This document shows positions 35,719-47,181 of a stretch of 64,000 nucleotides of DNA, in pieces. A program made the position numbers and the translations under genes. Under the pieces are notes generated by a model. That model was not told the origin of the DNA and did no database searches. It saw nothing but the letters and a program-made list of their open reading frames with translations. The DNA is from Castanea sativa (lineage: Eukaryota > Streptophyta > Magnoliopsida > Fagales > Fagaceae): positions 2,758,001-2,822,000 of the forward strand of contig NC_134017.1 of assembly GCF_040712315.1 (NCBI RefSeq). The letters are read 5' to 3'. Each line of letters starts with the position of its first letter. The stretch's first letter is position 1.

Positions 35719-38700
35719 ATGATACCTTCAAGTATGTAACTCCACTTGCACTGTTTTGTCAATAATTCTTCTCCTTTTCTTGGATCATGGATGATAGAGT
35801 TTTATATTCAACCCTGCAAAGTAAAAGAAATTTAAAACTGCAAAGAAGAACAAACATTAACACTAGCTGCGAGCAGACACTAAAACGAGAAAACATAGAA
35901 ACTAGTTCGAGGATGAGAATGTTTTGTTAGGCCTTGTTGCAGCAGACATCACTAGATTACCTTCTTTGTTACTTTTTCAAGGTGATTTTTGTTTGTTAAT
36001 TAAAATTTCCCTACTATTTTTGGTTTTGCTCATTTGCTGTTGAATCTGTAATCTGGTGTTAGAAACACCTTCTTCTTTTTTTCTTTTTTTTTTAAGAATC
36101 TGTTAGAAACAACTTTTCTTTTTCTTTTTCTTTTTTTGAGTAGATTTTAGAAACAACTTTAACAAAACGGATCAGAAGCATTTTAATAAAGGGGGCCAAA
36201 TATGAACCCAAAAAAAAAAAAAAAAATCATTTAAATCTAAATTAACATTCAATTATTCTTAACAAAATTTCAATAGAAGAAACAACACAAAGTAATTGTT
36301 TCTTAATACTTTACATTGCAACGTAATTATCTATTAAAATAGAATTCTACAATCTTTCAAAATTTTGGTTGAAATATATGAACCAGCCTTAAAATAAGTT
36401 CATTGAATTTCATAATGTTGATTAACATGATAATCTTATATTTGCAGATGCAGCATACTCCAACAAATTAATAGTTGATTTCAATTTTTGAAATTTTATT
36501 TGGGAATTTTTGAGAATTGGGATATCGACATTAATGGTGGGCAGTGTTGTATCACCAGCATGTAGTTGATTTTCTTATAATTTACAAATCAAAGGGAGGG
36601 AGTTTGGTGTTGGTATTATAAGTCCTAAGCTATCTTGGAAGTTAAAGAACTCCTTTTGGGATAGGCTTGCACTTACACACCTTCATCTACTACTCTCATT
36701 CTTCTTAAAAACTACTTAGCCAAAAGAAATCAAATTAAATTCTTATTAATTATTTCATTATATTTTTAATAATCTTTTAACTTAAAAAACTAATTATTGT
36801 AGCTAAGTAAAAAATAGAAAATAATTATTCATTGCCTATCCATGCTCACAAATGGCTGAATCGATTCCTTATGGCGATTCCTCTGCCTACTCATGAAGTG
36901 CTGTAAGCCTCTAAGCGAATTGATTTTGAAGAGACTTGCTTTGCTACTATGAAAGTATAGAATTCTGATACAGTATTCACTGCAACTCGTATCTCCCAGG
37001 GCTCCTCTATGGGATCTTCCTTTAGTCGTTCCTTTCAGCTCATTATCAGCTCATATGCCCATCGTTGATTCGTTGCGGTCATTTCCTGCTCCTAGTATAG
37101 TCAGTCCAAGAGGGTTGTGCTATAAATACCTTGCATTGTATAGTTTTATGCTTAGAAATCAGTTCAATTTTTGCTTTCTTTTCGCACTAGCAAGGCCAAT
37201 GATGAAACTAATTTGGGTTGAGCTCCCCTTACTTGGCAGATCTGTATTTTTTTTTTTTTTAATCCTTTTGATGCATATGCATTCATGCATTCCCCACTTA
37301 GCAATTAGCATGCTAATCAACCATAATCCTTTTCCAAATCTCTTGACAAAAAAGCGTTCAAAGAATATACGGGCTTATATATTCTTCTTATATTAGGTAG
37401 AGCTCTCTAGCTAGTTGATAGCCCATTTCACATTTTTATGCTAATTTCGGAATGCAATACTAGGTAGAGCTCTCTGAAAAGAAACTGTAAGATTATTTTG
37501 TGGCAGGAATTTTTAGTTTTTTTATTACTTATTTACATTTTCATTTGGTTAAAAATTGTGTTTGTATTTGAGGATTTAAAATCAAAGAATTTGAAGAATA
37601 ATTGTCAATACAAATTGATTTATAAATTTAACCATGTGATGATTTGAGATTTGGGGATTTTGCTCGAACATTAACATTTATGAGTTGAAATGACCTTCTA
37701 CAGAACCATTTCAAATCCACAAACTAATAAAAGATTCAAATCTATTAATAAATTTCATCAATATTAATAAATTGCTACTTCAAATTTAAACAAAAATTTA
37801 AAATCCAGATCCTTTTCTTTATAAACCTCTATTCAAACAAACCGTCATGGAATTTTTTTTTTTTTTGGTCAAGTTTCTTAAAGCTTAAAAATATCGGATG
37901 TTGACATAACACGCATGAATTTCAGTTGTAAGCAGCTTGATCTACATAAATGCAAGGAAACTCGGGAATCCATTCCCTCCAAAGTTGAGGAATGCGTGGA
38001 AGGATTGGGACCTGCGAGTTCTAGTTCTCCTAAGCCTCACATTGCAGACAATACTCATCATTTTGGGCAATCGCAGGAAGTACACAAGAAAAATTTGGAT
38101 CAGAATTGTCCTGTGGTGTGCCTATTTGTCGGCTGATTGGGTAGCAACTGTTGCCTTAGGTGTAATTTCAAACAACCTTGGGGACGTCACGGAAAGTATT
38201 GGCAAAGATGGATCTCTCAGTGAGAGCATTCAACTTACTGCATTTTGGGCACCATTTCTTCTGTTACACTTGGGTGGGCCTGATACCATTACAGCTTATT
38301 CCTTGGAAGATAATGAGCTTTGGTTAAGGCACTTGCTTGGACTAGGCGTTCAAACAGGGGTGGCACTTTACATTTTCGTTTTAGCCTGGACTGCTTCTCG
38401 CCTATCCATTTTGTCTATTCTGATATTTTGTGCAGGAATTATCAAATATGGGGAAAGGACATGGGTTCTCAGGTCGGCAAGCAATGAGCAATTAAGAGAA
38501 TCCATGCTCATTCCTCCTAAACCTGATCCCAATTATTCCAAGTTCATGCGGGAATATACATTAAAGAAGTTTGAGGGATTCCATGTGAAAGCAAGTCATG
38601 TGATCGAGGCTCAGGTGGTGCATATCCCTGAGGTTGAGAATAAATTTATTCCCGATGCAACTGAATTGGTTAAAGCCGATGACTTATTCCAAAATTTCAA

Positions 38701-40027
38701 GCGACTATTTGTGGATCTAATCCTCAGCTCTAATGATAGGGAAAAAAGCCAATATTTTTTCAAAGAGATTTCTTTGGATGAAGCTTTTAAAGTGATAGAG
38801 ATGGAACTTGGCTTAATGTACGACATGCTCTACACTAAGGCTAACATAATACACTCATTCCAAGGCCTGATTCTTCGCTTAATCAGTTTCTCTTTGACCA
38901 GTATAACGTTGGCATTTTTCTCATTCATTGATATGCATAAGTACTCAAATGCTGATCTAGTCATAACTTTCCTATTGCTGTCTGTTGCTATACTGTTAGA
39001 AATATATGCATTTCTCTTACTGCTTTCCTCAGACAGGACTGATATTTGGTTGAGTAGACATGCAACCACTTCAATCCTTCAAGCCATTATCCATAAAGCC
39101 ATTACTTGTTTACAACTACCTAAAGAGCCTAGGTGGTCAAATTCCATGTCACAATTCAATCTATTGAGCTTTTCCCTCAAAGATAAGCACACAGTCTTTT
39201 ATGGAATTCTAAAGTGCCTTCACATTGATAAATTCCTAGAAAAGACTTGGTACACAACCCATGAGGAAGTCCCAATGGATTTGAAAGGATTGATATTCAA
39301 CCATCTCCAAGAGAGTATCAAACATCACAAAGAAGAATCAGATGATGCAACCGATATCAGAACCCTTTGTTCCCACAGAGGAGGTGAAGCGCTTAAAATG
39401 TGTAATTCTAGTGAACTAGATTGGAGTGTTAAAGTAGAATTCGACCAAAGTATTCTTATCTGGCACCTTGCTACAGATATCTGTTACCAATTGGATCAGG
39501 AATACCGAAACTCCTTTATGGAATTGAGCATGTTGGTATCACAGAATATGCTGTATCTCCTAGTCATCTGTCCTTTCATGTTGCCAATGGGAATTGGAAT
39601 GATTAGGTTTCAAGATACTTGCGCTGAGATCACACATTTTTCTGAAGCCCACGAGTCCACAGAAGACAATTCAAACAGTGGTAAATCATATGCATGTAAA
39701 AGGCTGTTTAAAATGATCCCTCAAGTTCCCCCATCTGAAGTGGAAAGGGAGAGAAGCAAATCCGTGTTATTTGATGCATGTAGGCTTGCATCCGAGTTGC
39801 AAGCTATATCTGATGATAAGGAACAGAAATGGAAGATGATTGGTAATGTATGGGTGGAGATGCTTGCTTATGCAGCCTGCCATTGCAGAGGAAATCATCA
39901 TGCTCAGCAGCTGAGAAGGGGCGGAGAACTTCTCACCCATGTTTGGCTTCTGATGGCACATTTTGGTATAAATGAACAATTCCAAACATCACAGGGTCAT
40001 GCAAGAGCCAAGCTGGTCGCAAAATAA
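35719..40027 (+). CDS. DUF4220/DUF594 multi-pass membrane protein, two exons
   Basis: Proposed CDS: exon 1 35719-35731 (ATG ATA CCT TCA A), intron 35732-37925 (donor GTATGT, acceptor ATTTCAG), exon 2 37926-40027, giving 704 residues. Exon 2 alone has no usable ATG before residue about 198, and a stop (37916-37918) closes the frame upstream. The paralogue at 11.5 kb has the same exon 1, phase and N-terminal extension. In that copy MELFP carries the usual family start; here the matching codon is GGG (G-N-P-F-P). DUF4220 spans roughly residues 55-410 with hydrophobic segments near 36-51, 64-84, 108-125 and 145-178, more near 310-365 and near 535. DUF594 is C-terminal (about 630-695). Function of the family is not established. 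Exon 1 is inferred by splice signals, not transcript evidence. Confidence 0.8.
35732..37925 (+). other. First intron of the DUF4220 gene
   Basis: The 2,194-bp phase-1 intron corresponds to the 1,229-bp intron at 11561-12789 in the paralogue. Similarity is seen at both ends (TTTCTTAAAGCTTAAAA near 37870). About 340 bp at 37515-37860, absent from the paralogue, has weakly inverted ends (GGTTAAAAATTGTGTTTG and GGTTTGTTTGAATAGAGG) and may be a MITE. Confidence 0.6.
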
Positions 40028-41540
40028 CATGTGGTAGCACATGAATGTAGCTTGCAGAGTTAAAAGTTGCTTTTGTTGGCTGTGCTGGTTTGTTTCCGTA
40101 TTCACTCTTTCCCTCTAAATGTAGGCTAGTGTCGATTGATGCTACTAATTTCTGCAATATAAGGAAAACAATCCTGTTTTGAGTGTTGCAGGTCTATGTT
40201 GACTCTGCAGGTTGGTGTTGTAGCTTGTTAAGTTGTATTCCTGGATTGCCAAATGAATAAATATGAAGGAAAAAATAGTCGTGTTTTAATCACACTCTAA
40301 TAATTAATATAGAAAATAAAAACTTTCAAGAACTAGAAGGTTGAAATTTTATGACAATCTTATAAGAATGAAGGGTTCGGGCATCTACATAAAATTAACT
40401 GTTGTCCATGAAAAAACCACATTGTTCTTGTGCTGGTTAGGCAACAACATTGTCTTTAGTAATTGTTATTGACAGTACTTATTTAAGTCGTTAAAAATCT
40501 TATAGAGGTGAGATTTTTTCGCTTTTTCCTTTCTGTACAACATCCTAAAATTTGTTGCGAAATTCCTTCTTTTTTTTTTTGTTGAAGTTTCTTTTGTAAT
40601 TGTGATGCATCCACCTTGCATTTTTAAATTTAACTAGTCATAGACTCACTCGATGCGCAGAAAATATATAAAATTATTTTGAGATATGGTATAATGTGAT
40701 TTTTTTTCTTTAAATTTTATTATAAATAATTTGTTCTCCCTAAAAACTAATAATTTTTAAAATTAATTTCCATCTTTCTATTTTTATAAATATATAATTT
40801 TATCATTTTTGGTGTTTTTGGTGTTTTTTATTGATATTATTTTTTTTGAAGTGGCATATTTATCTAACTATTGTTATTATGCCTTATATTTTCCTAATTT
40901 CTTTTGGTACAACTAAAATTTTTAAGTTTCAAATTTATTATTCAAATTTCTCATTCTCTTAAGGAGATTATCATGATAATCAAAATTTATCATTTCATTA
41001 CAATTGATATTACGCAAATAATTGATGGTACTTGATAAAACACGAAATTTGTATCGCCAGTATGTTCCTTGTCTACTTGATGGACGACCTGGATTCCCTG
41101 CTAAGAGAAGACAAGTGATAATAAAAGACATCAGATTGGTGTCCGCCAAGAACCCTCTAATACTTAAATTAGTTAATCTCTTTTGGGAGAAATCACTAAT
41201 ATGTATTGTAGTAAAATTTGTGTGTGTTTACTTGCTCTTTATGGCTTTATATAGCCATCCCATGGGTTATTGCAAGGTCTGTTGATCTCCTCTAGGCATT
41301 GTGCATGAGATGGGTGATTAATCGTATTTAAGTGGCTTATTAAGCTCTTTGTAACAGTCATTAGGCGGCTCATGAAGGCATCAATTAATGGTTTTGTAAT
41401 AGTTCTTTACATCTAACTTGAATGAGAGAGTAATGTTTGCCTTGAATGTGCTTGCAGTCGTGCATATGATGGACAACCATTTAATTACTACTCGTCAGTA
41501 TTCTCAACCCAAGTTTGTATTTTCCTATTCTTAAATAAGT
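40028..41540. other. 3' flank of the DUF4220 gene and intergenic DNA
   Basis: AATAAA at 40256-40261 is a candidate poly(A) signal about 230 bp after the stop. Similarity to the pseudogene's flank continues to about 40450. The rest is AT-rich with no recognised gene. Confidence 0.5.
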
Positions 41541-41749
41541 CGGTTGAAGTGGACCGCAATGGATTGAAATGGACCGAATTGGATCGAAATGGATCAAAGT
41601 GGATCAAAATAGACAAATTTAGACTGAATAGACCAAAGTAGACTAAACTGGTCTGAAATAGACCAAAGTGAACCGAATAGACCAAAATTGGACTAACATG
41701 GACCAACGTGGACCGAAGTTGACAAATTGGACCGAAATGGACCGAATGA
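41541..41749. repeat. 10-bp minisatellite, about 20 units
   Basis: Degenerate units of the form TGGACCGAAA (variants TGGATCAAAG, TAGACCAAAG, TGGACTAACA) follow each other with a near-constant 10-bp period. Confidence 0.88.
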
Positions 41750-42059
41750 TGAACCTTAATTAGTAAACATAACTCAAAAATTTAATAATAATTATAATAA
41801 TAAAGTGATGTAAAACCATAATCTATGATAAGTAATATATCCCAATGCGATAAAAGTGGTTTGTTCTTGAAGTAACATCAATTAGATTTGTTATCCAATT
41901 AATATTTTTAACTAAATTATTATGCATAGATTTGTGATTCTATGTGCCAGTTGAAAATCTTATTCAAGTTGAATTTTGTACCATGTTGAGAAAGTTGGTA
42001 CCCCACAAAAAAGCATATAAGGAAAACCAATTGCATGTAATTTTTTATACACAAAAAGA
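41750..42059. other. AT-rich spacer
   Basis: No gene or repeat is recognised. Confidence 0.5.
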
Positions 42060-42399
42060 GGGGGGGGGGGTAAAATAGTATTTCGGTCCCTAAACTTTAT
42101 TAAACGTTTGTTTTTCACCCCTAAACTTTAAGAAGTTCATTTTTTGTCCCAAAACTATTGAAAAGTTCATTTTTCGTCCTTAAGCAATTGAAAATATTTT
42201 ATTTATGTCCTTAAACTTTACCAAAAGTTTATTTTTCATCCCAAAAATATTGAAAGAATTTTTTTTTCATCCCTATTTTTGTCTCTTAACTATTGAAAAA
42301 ACTCTTTACAAAGTTTAGGGATGAAAAAAAAAATTTTAAAGTTTAAGGACAAAAAACAAACTTTTGGTAAAATTTAGGAACCAAAGTAGTATTTTACCC
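42060..42399. mobile_element. Foldback (MULE-like MITE) element
   Basis: The left arm GGGTAAAATAGTATTTCGGT, then CCCTAAACTTT, pairs with the inverted right arm GGGTAAAATACTACTTTGGT, then TCCTAAATTTT. The interior is made of repeated CCTAAACTTTA-type motifs, so nearly the whole element folds back. The flanks ACAAAAAGA (42051-42059) and ACAAAAAAA (42400-42408) could be a 9-bp target duplication as in MULEs. Confidence 0.8.
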
Positions 42400-42781
42400 A
42401 CAAAAAAAAAAAACCTTTGTCAAGAGATTTATTATCTCTATTTCTTGAACTTGATGAAAATGACATATGGTTTTCTAAGTAGAAATATAACTAGACCCTT
42501 TGCCCCAGTCTTGAATACTATATTAACATACGAATATGAATACAATGGTAGAATAAGAATTTTTTTTTCCCAGTGAGTACATATAAACTAAAAATAAATA
42601 AATAGTGTCTCCACTCAAAGAGTTTGTATTACATTTATTTTCTATTATAAGTTACATTTAGGTTTAAAAATATGTAAAGTTATGGTAGTGAAAAGTGATG
42701 GTCATATCATGATTTATAAGTTATAATTATTAGTTTTAAGAAACTAAAGGCATAATGCATTATCGCATACATTAATATTTT
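42400..42781. other. AT-rich spacer
   Basis: No recognisable feature. Confidence 0.5.
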
Positions 42782-42891
42782 GGGCACATTTGGTAAACTA
42801 TAATGATGTTTATGTAGGAATATAAATATGTATTACAAGGAACACAAGATGCAAAAACAATAAAGACACCAACAAGGTTTATAAACCACAA

Positions 42892-42951
<60 letters not shown>

Positions 42952-43381
42952 AAAATCATAGATCTCTAATAAGGAGATAAAAAAATAGTTCCAATAAGAG
43001 AGAGTGACAACTAAGAAGAAAAGAGAGGTAGTACTTGTAAAAATAGGAAATCTCTAGAAGAAGAAGTTGAAAATTTTCAAGAAAAGGGAGAGAAAATTTC
43101 AAGAAGAGCGGCTTTGCTTTGGTTTTTTGGGAATTTTCTTAATCAAGCCTAATATGTTAGGCGAATAAATAGGAATTACAGGGATTTTGATAAGTAATAG
43201 CTATTCTTTATTTGATTACAGAGATTTTGATAAATAATAGGTATCTTTTATTTTAAAGAATTGTTATTCATAATGAATGACTATTCTTGTAATAATAAAA
43301 ATATAATCAAACAACTAAATTGCAAAACCATAAAAATAGCAATTGTATTACAGTATTTATTAAAATCTACCAAACATGCCC
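42782..43381. mobile_element. Inverted-repeat element, about 600 bp
   Basis: The left end GGGCACATTTGGTAAACTATAA matches the inverted right end GGGCATGTTTGGTAGATTTTAA. There is no coding capacity. The interior holds a (GA)n tract (42901-42947) and a direct repeat of about 37 bp (GATTTTGATAAGTAATAG and GATTTTGATAAATAATAG). No clear target duplication was seen. Confidence 0.6.
42901..42947. repeat. (GA)n microsatellite
   Basis: About 23 GA units inside the inverted-repeat element. Confidence 0.96.
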
Positions 43382-45083
43382 TTATTATACTTCAACTTTT
43401 TAATATTATGCAGATATAAATGAGTATCTCTACCAATTCCATTGTGTTGAAAGTTAAAACCAATTGATTTTAGTGTAAAAAAGGTTCAAACCAAACCCAT
43501 TATTTGATTACAAAAACTTTACTGTAGTGTTCATTTAAGTGTTATTTTTGGGAACTCCAAGGGGATTTTTTTTTTTTTTTGGAACAACTCCAAGGGAATT
43601 TTACATTGAAAAAACATTCTTATCATTATTATATAGAAAAGCCAAACGAGTTTTAAAAACTCGAGATTATATTAGAACTCGAGCTTCTAAAGCTCGATTT
43701 CAGTGTTTTTGTGGATACCCTAATGTGGAAAAAAATTTCACGTGGAGCAAATTTAGCCACGTAGAAATCGAGTTTCTAAAACTCAAGATCTGCAGACCAT
43801 ATACCAAAAATGCACTGAAACTCACAGTCACACTCTCACACTCTCAAAGTTCAAACACACTGAAACTCATAGTCAAAAACTCTCACTCACTCAAACTTCA
43901 CTCTGCCCTCTCAAACTCACTCACTCACTCACTCAAGTAAATCATTCAGTCTGAAACAGTTTCCTCAATCAATCACTCAAACTGTTTCCTCTCTCAGTAC
44001 TGCTCCGATTGACCCACCGTGACGAAGGTACTCTCTTTCTCTACTCAATACGTTGTCGTTTTTGCTTCTTAGATTCCTTTCTCTCTCTTTCTCCAATTTT
44101 AGATTTTGGAATTTCATGATGTTACCTAGGGTTTTTCGTTTTTCAATTTCGGATCTTTTTTGGTTTTGGTGATTCATGTTTGGTTTCCAAGAAAAAAAAT
44201 TGAGGTTTTAGGTAGGAAATGATCATTTGTCATTTCAATGAAGAATGTATATTATTCTGTTTGGTTGTTTGGAAAATGAGTAAATAAAAAAATGATTTTT
44301 TTTATTGATATTTAATCATATGAGGACAAATCTAGCCACATAGAAATTAGTGTGAATTGCTGTTATGAAATTAGTGTGAATTTTTTACATTGATATTTAA
44401 TCTAGTTTGATTTTTTTTTTTTATCATTGCTTTTATTTTATAATTTTCTGATTTTGCGTTTATTGAATGTAAATTTGAATTTTTGTAATTGACATCTATA
44501 GTTTTTTGTATTAACATCTATGGTTTTTTGTACTCAAATTCTATACATTTTGTCATAAAGTTGTTAGGAATCCACTAATGAATGTTTCATATGTTTCAAA
44601 CTTTATTTATTTTTTTATTTATTTATATTGGGTTCTCTTTGTTTTAATGAAATATGATGCTTTATTGTTTATGTGATTACTTGAAGCTTTGTTTCATTCT
44701 CAAGTTGTCATTTTTATTCATACATCTATGAGAGACTACCATGTTTAGAATTCTATTGGTGTTATTAGAATTGGGGATTCTGTTTAGTTCTTTACTTAGT
44801 TGTTAAGTGGTATGAGTAAGAAACTAGGAAATGAGGTTACAAGGAGTATGGTCTTGGATAGAATAGAATGGAGGAAAAGAATACATGGGAGTGCTATATG
44901 AGATTAATGCTTGGTTGTTGTTCTTGCTGTTGTATAGTAGTGGGTCAAAAATCCAAAGGAGGTTAACTAGAATTTTTCATAGTAGTGGTAGGGTTTAGTT
45001 GGCTTAAGCAGTTAGGATTATATAAACATCCTCTAGATGAATTTGAAAAATTATTTTGTGGTGCATTCTTCCTTCTTTTGGCC

Positions 45084-45127
<44 letters not shown>

Positions 45128-45465
45128 GAGTGGAGAAAGGTGCTAGACATCATATGAGGACTACTTTATGTAAAGTTTTGCTCTCATCTTGCAACCATGA
45201 TCTGATAAGTAATTAGAAGGTCGTGGATGTGTAAAGCTCAAGCAGTCAAAAAATAGGATGGGATGCCCAAAACAAAATCTGAATTTTTCATAATGTAAGA
45301 CAGCTTCAAAATTATTATAGCAGGTAGCGTTAAATTGTCAGTAGATAATTTGAGCTTGTAATTAAAGGAAGGGGTAGGCTTCAAAAGTGGTACACACCAC
45401 AAGCTTGTCTAGTTAGGCCACTAGTTGCGTACTCAATTTGTTCTTCCTGTTTTGGTTTTCTTTAA
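43382..45465. other. Region upstream of the PMD gene
   Basis: Near 43650-43790 several ACTCGAG/AAACTCG motifs occur in both orientations. A pyrimidine-rich, CACTCA-repeat leader at 43815-44030, ending at GACGAAGG|TACTCT, looks like a 5' UTR and possible splice donor for the PMD gene. (TA)n lies at 45087-45122. No other coding region is recognised. Confidence 0.45.
45087..45122. repeat. (TA)n microsatellite
   Basis: About 18 TA units. Confidence 0.95.
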
Positions 45466-47181
45466 CTTATAGATTGATTTTATCTATTTTTTTTATGCAA
45501 ATATTACAACATCATTTAGAGGGTTAGAGGTGGTTTAGTTGTAATATTACAAATCTTTTATGCAGTGAACTATTTTTTATATCTTCAGTCATGTGAAATC
45601 ATTGTGTGTTGTGGTAATGCTTGATTTGTGATGACTCTCACACCAAATAATGTATGTCTGCCACTATGTATGATAGAATAGTAGCACTCTTTGTAGTATG
45701 AAGCCTCGGAACGATGAGGAGCCAGAGATTGTGCGCCTTGGTCTAGAAATTCCTTCATTGCTGATGCAACAACAAAATCATCGATCGAAGGACATTTGGA
45801 ATGGCGAGGTGAAATATCTAGTTCTAATAACCGCTTTAATTTTTACGTTCTCTTTGACTTTTTGCAAGTTCTTTTAAAGTTGTATATCTAGTTCTAACAA
45901 CCGCTATAATTTTTATCGATTTTGCAGGACTCGGGCCCACTTAAGTGTTGTGGTCGTGCTAAAGAGATGGCAAACATGACAATGCAAGATAATCGGGTGA
46001 TTGACATTATCAAGTTAGGGCCCCTTCTAAAGAGATAGATCACTGCCTAATATCGGCCCTAGTTGAGCAATGGCGGCCGAAGACTTATAAGTTCCATCTT
46101 CCACATGGTGAGATGTCAATCACCCTAGAAGATATGGAGGTCATTTTAGGACTTTCTATAGACTGTGAGGTCTTGGTTGGGCCGACTGCTATGGAGGATG
46201 GGGATTGGAGGCAACTGTGCGTGGAGTTGCTTGGTTTTGGAGTTCTGCAGAATGACAACAAAACTTTGGTGGGGCAAATAATTCTCATCAGCCACCTTGT
46301 TGAGCGCATTGAAAAGCCACTGTCTTATAGATTGATTTTATCTATTTTTTTTATGCAAATATTACAACATCATTTAGAGGGTTAGAGGTGGTTTAGCTGT
46401 AATATTACAAATCTTTTATGCAGTGAACTATTTTTTATATCTTCAGTCATGTGAAATCATTGTGTGTTGTGGTAATGCTTGATTTGTGATGACTCTCACA
46501 CCAAATAATGTATGTCTGCCACTATGTATGATAGAATAGTAGCACTCTTTGTAGTATGAAGCCTCGGAACGATGAGGAGCCAGAGATTGTGCGCCTTGGT
46601 CTAGAAATTCCTTCATTGCTGATGCAACAACAAAATCATCGATCGAAGGACATTTGGAATGGCGAGGTGAAATATCTAGTTCTAATAACCGCTTTAATTT
46701 TTACGTTCTCTTTGACTTTTTGCAAGTTCTTTTAAAGTTGTATATCTAGTTCTAACAACCGCTATAATTTTTATCGATTTTGCAGGACTCGGGCCCACTT
46801 AAGTGTTGTGGTCGTGCTAAAGAGATGGCAAACATGACAATGCAAGATAATCGGGTGATTGACATTATCAAGTTAGGGCCCCTTCTAAAGAGATAGATCA
46901 CTGCCTAATATCGGCCCTAGTTGAGCAATGGCGGCCGAAGACTTATAAGTTCCATCTTCCACATGGTGAGATGTCAATCACCCTAGAAGATATGGAGGTC
47001 ATTTTAGGACTTCCTATAGACTGTGAGGTCTTGGTTGGGCCGACTGCTATAGAGGATGGGGATTGGAGGCAACTGTGCGTGGAGTTGCTTGGTTTTGGAG
47101 TTCTGCAGAATGACAACAAAACTTTGGTGGGGCAAATAATTCTCATCAGCCACCTTGTTGAGCGCATTGAAAAGCCACTGT
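45466..47181 (+). repeat. Near-identical 858-bp tandem duplication within the PMD gene
   Basis: Copies are 45466-46323 and 46324-47181. I see only a handful of differences (for example TTAGTTG/TTAGCTG, ACTTTCTATAG/ACTTCCTATAG, CTATGGAGG/CTATAGAGG). Each contains the first coding exon, intron 1 and part of exon 2. The junction shares only about two bases. Confidence 0.96.

Noticed and set aside
37915..38136. ORF with an ATG at 37915 overlapping the DUF4220 exon
   Set aside because: It is in a different frame from the conserved membrane-protein sequence and shows no family similarity; a shadow of the real gene.
37937..40027. DUF4220 CDS starting at TTG 37937
   Set aside because: A TTG start is only the edge of the open frame after the upstream stop region. 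The spliced ATG at 35719 is supported by the paralogue.
41541..41749. CRISPR-like array
   Set aside because: Units are contiguous 10-bp repeats without spacers, in a plant genome.
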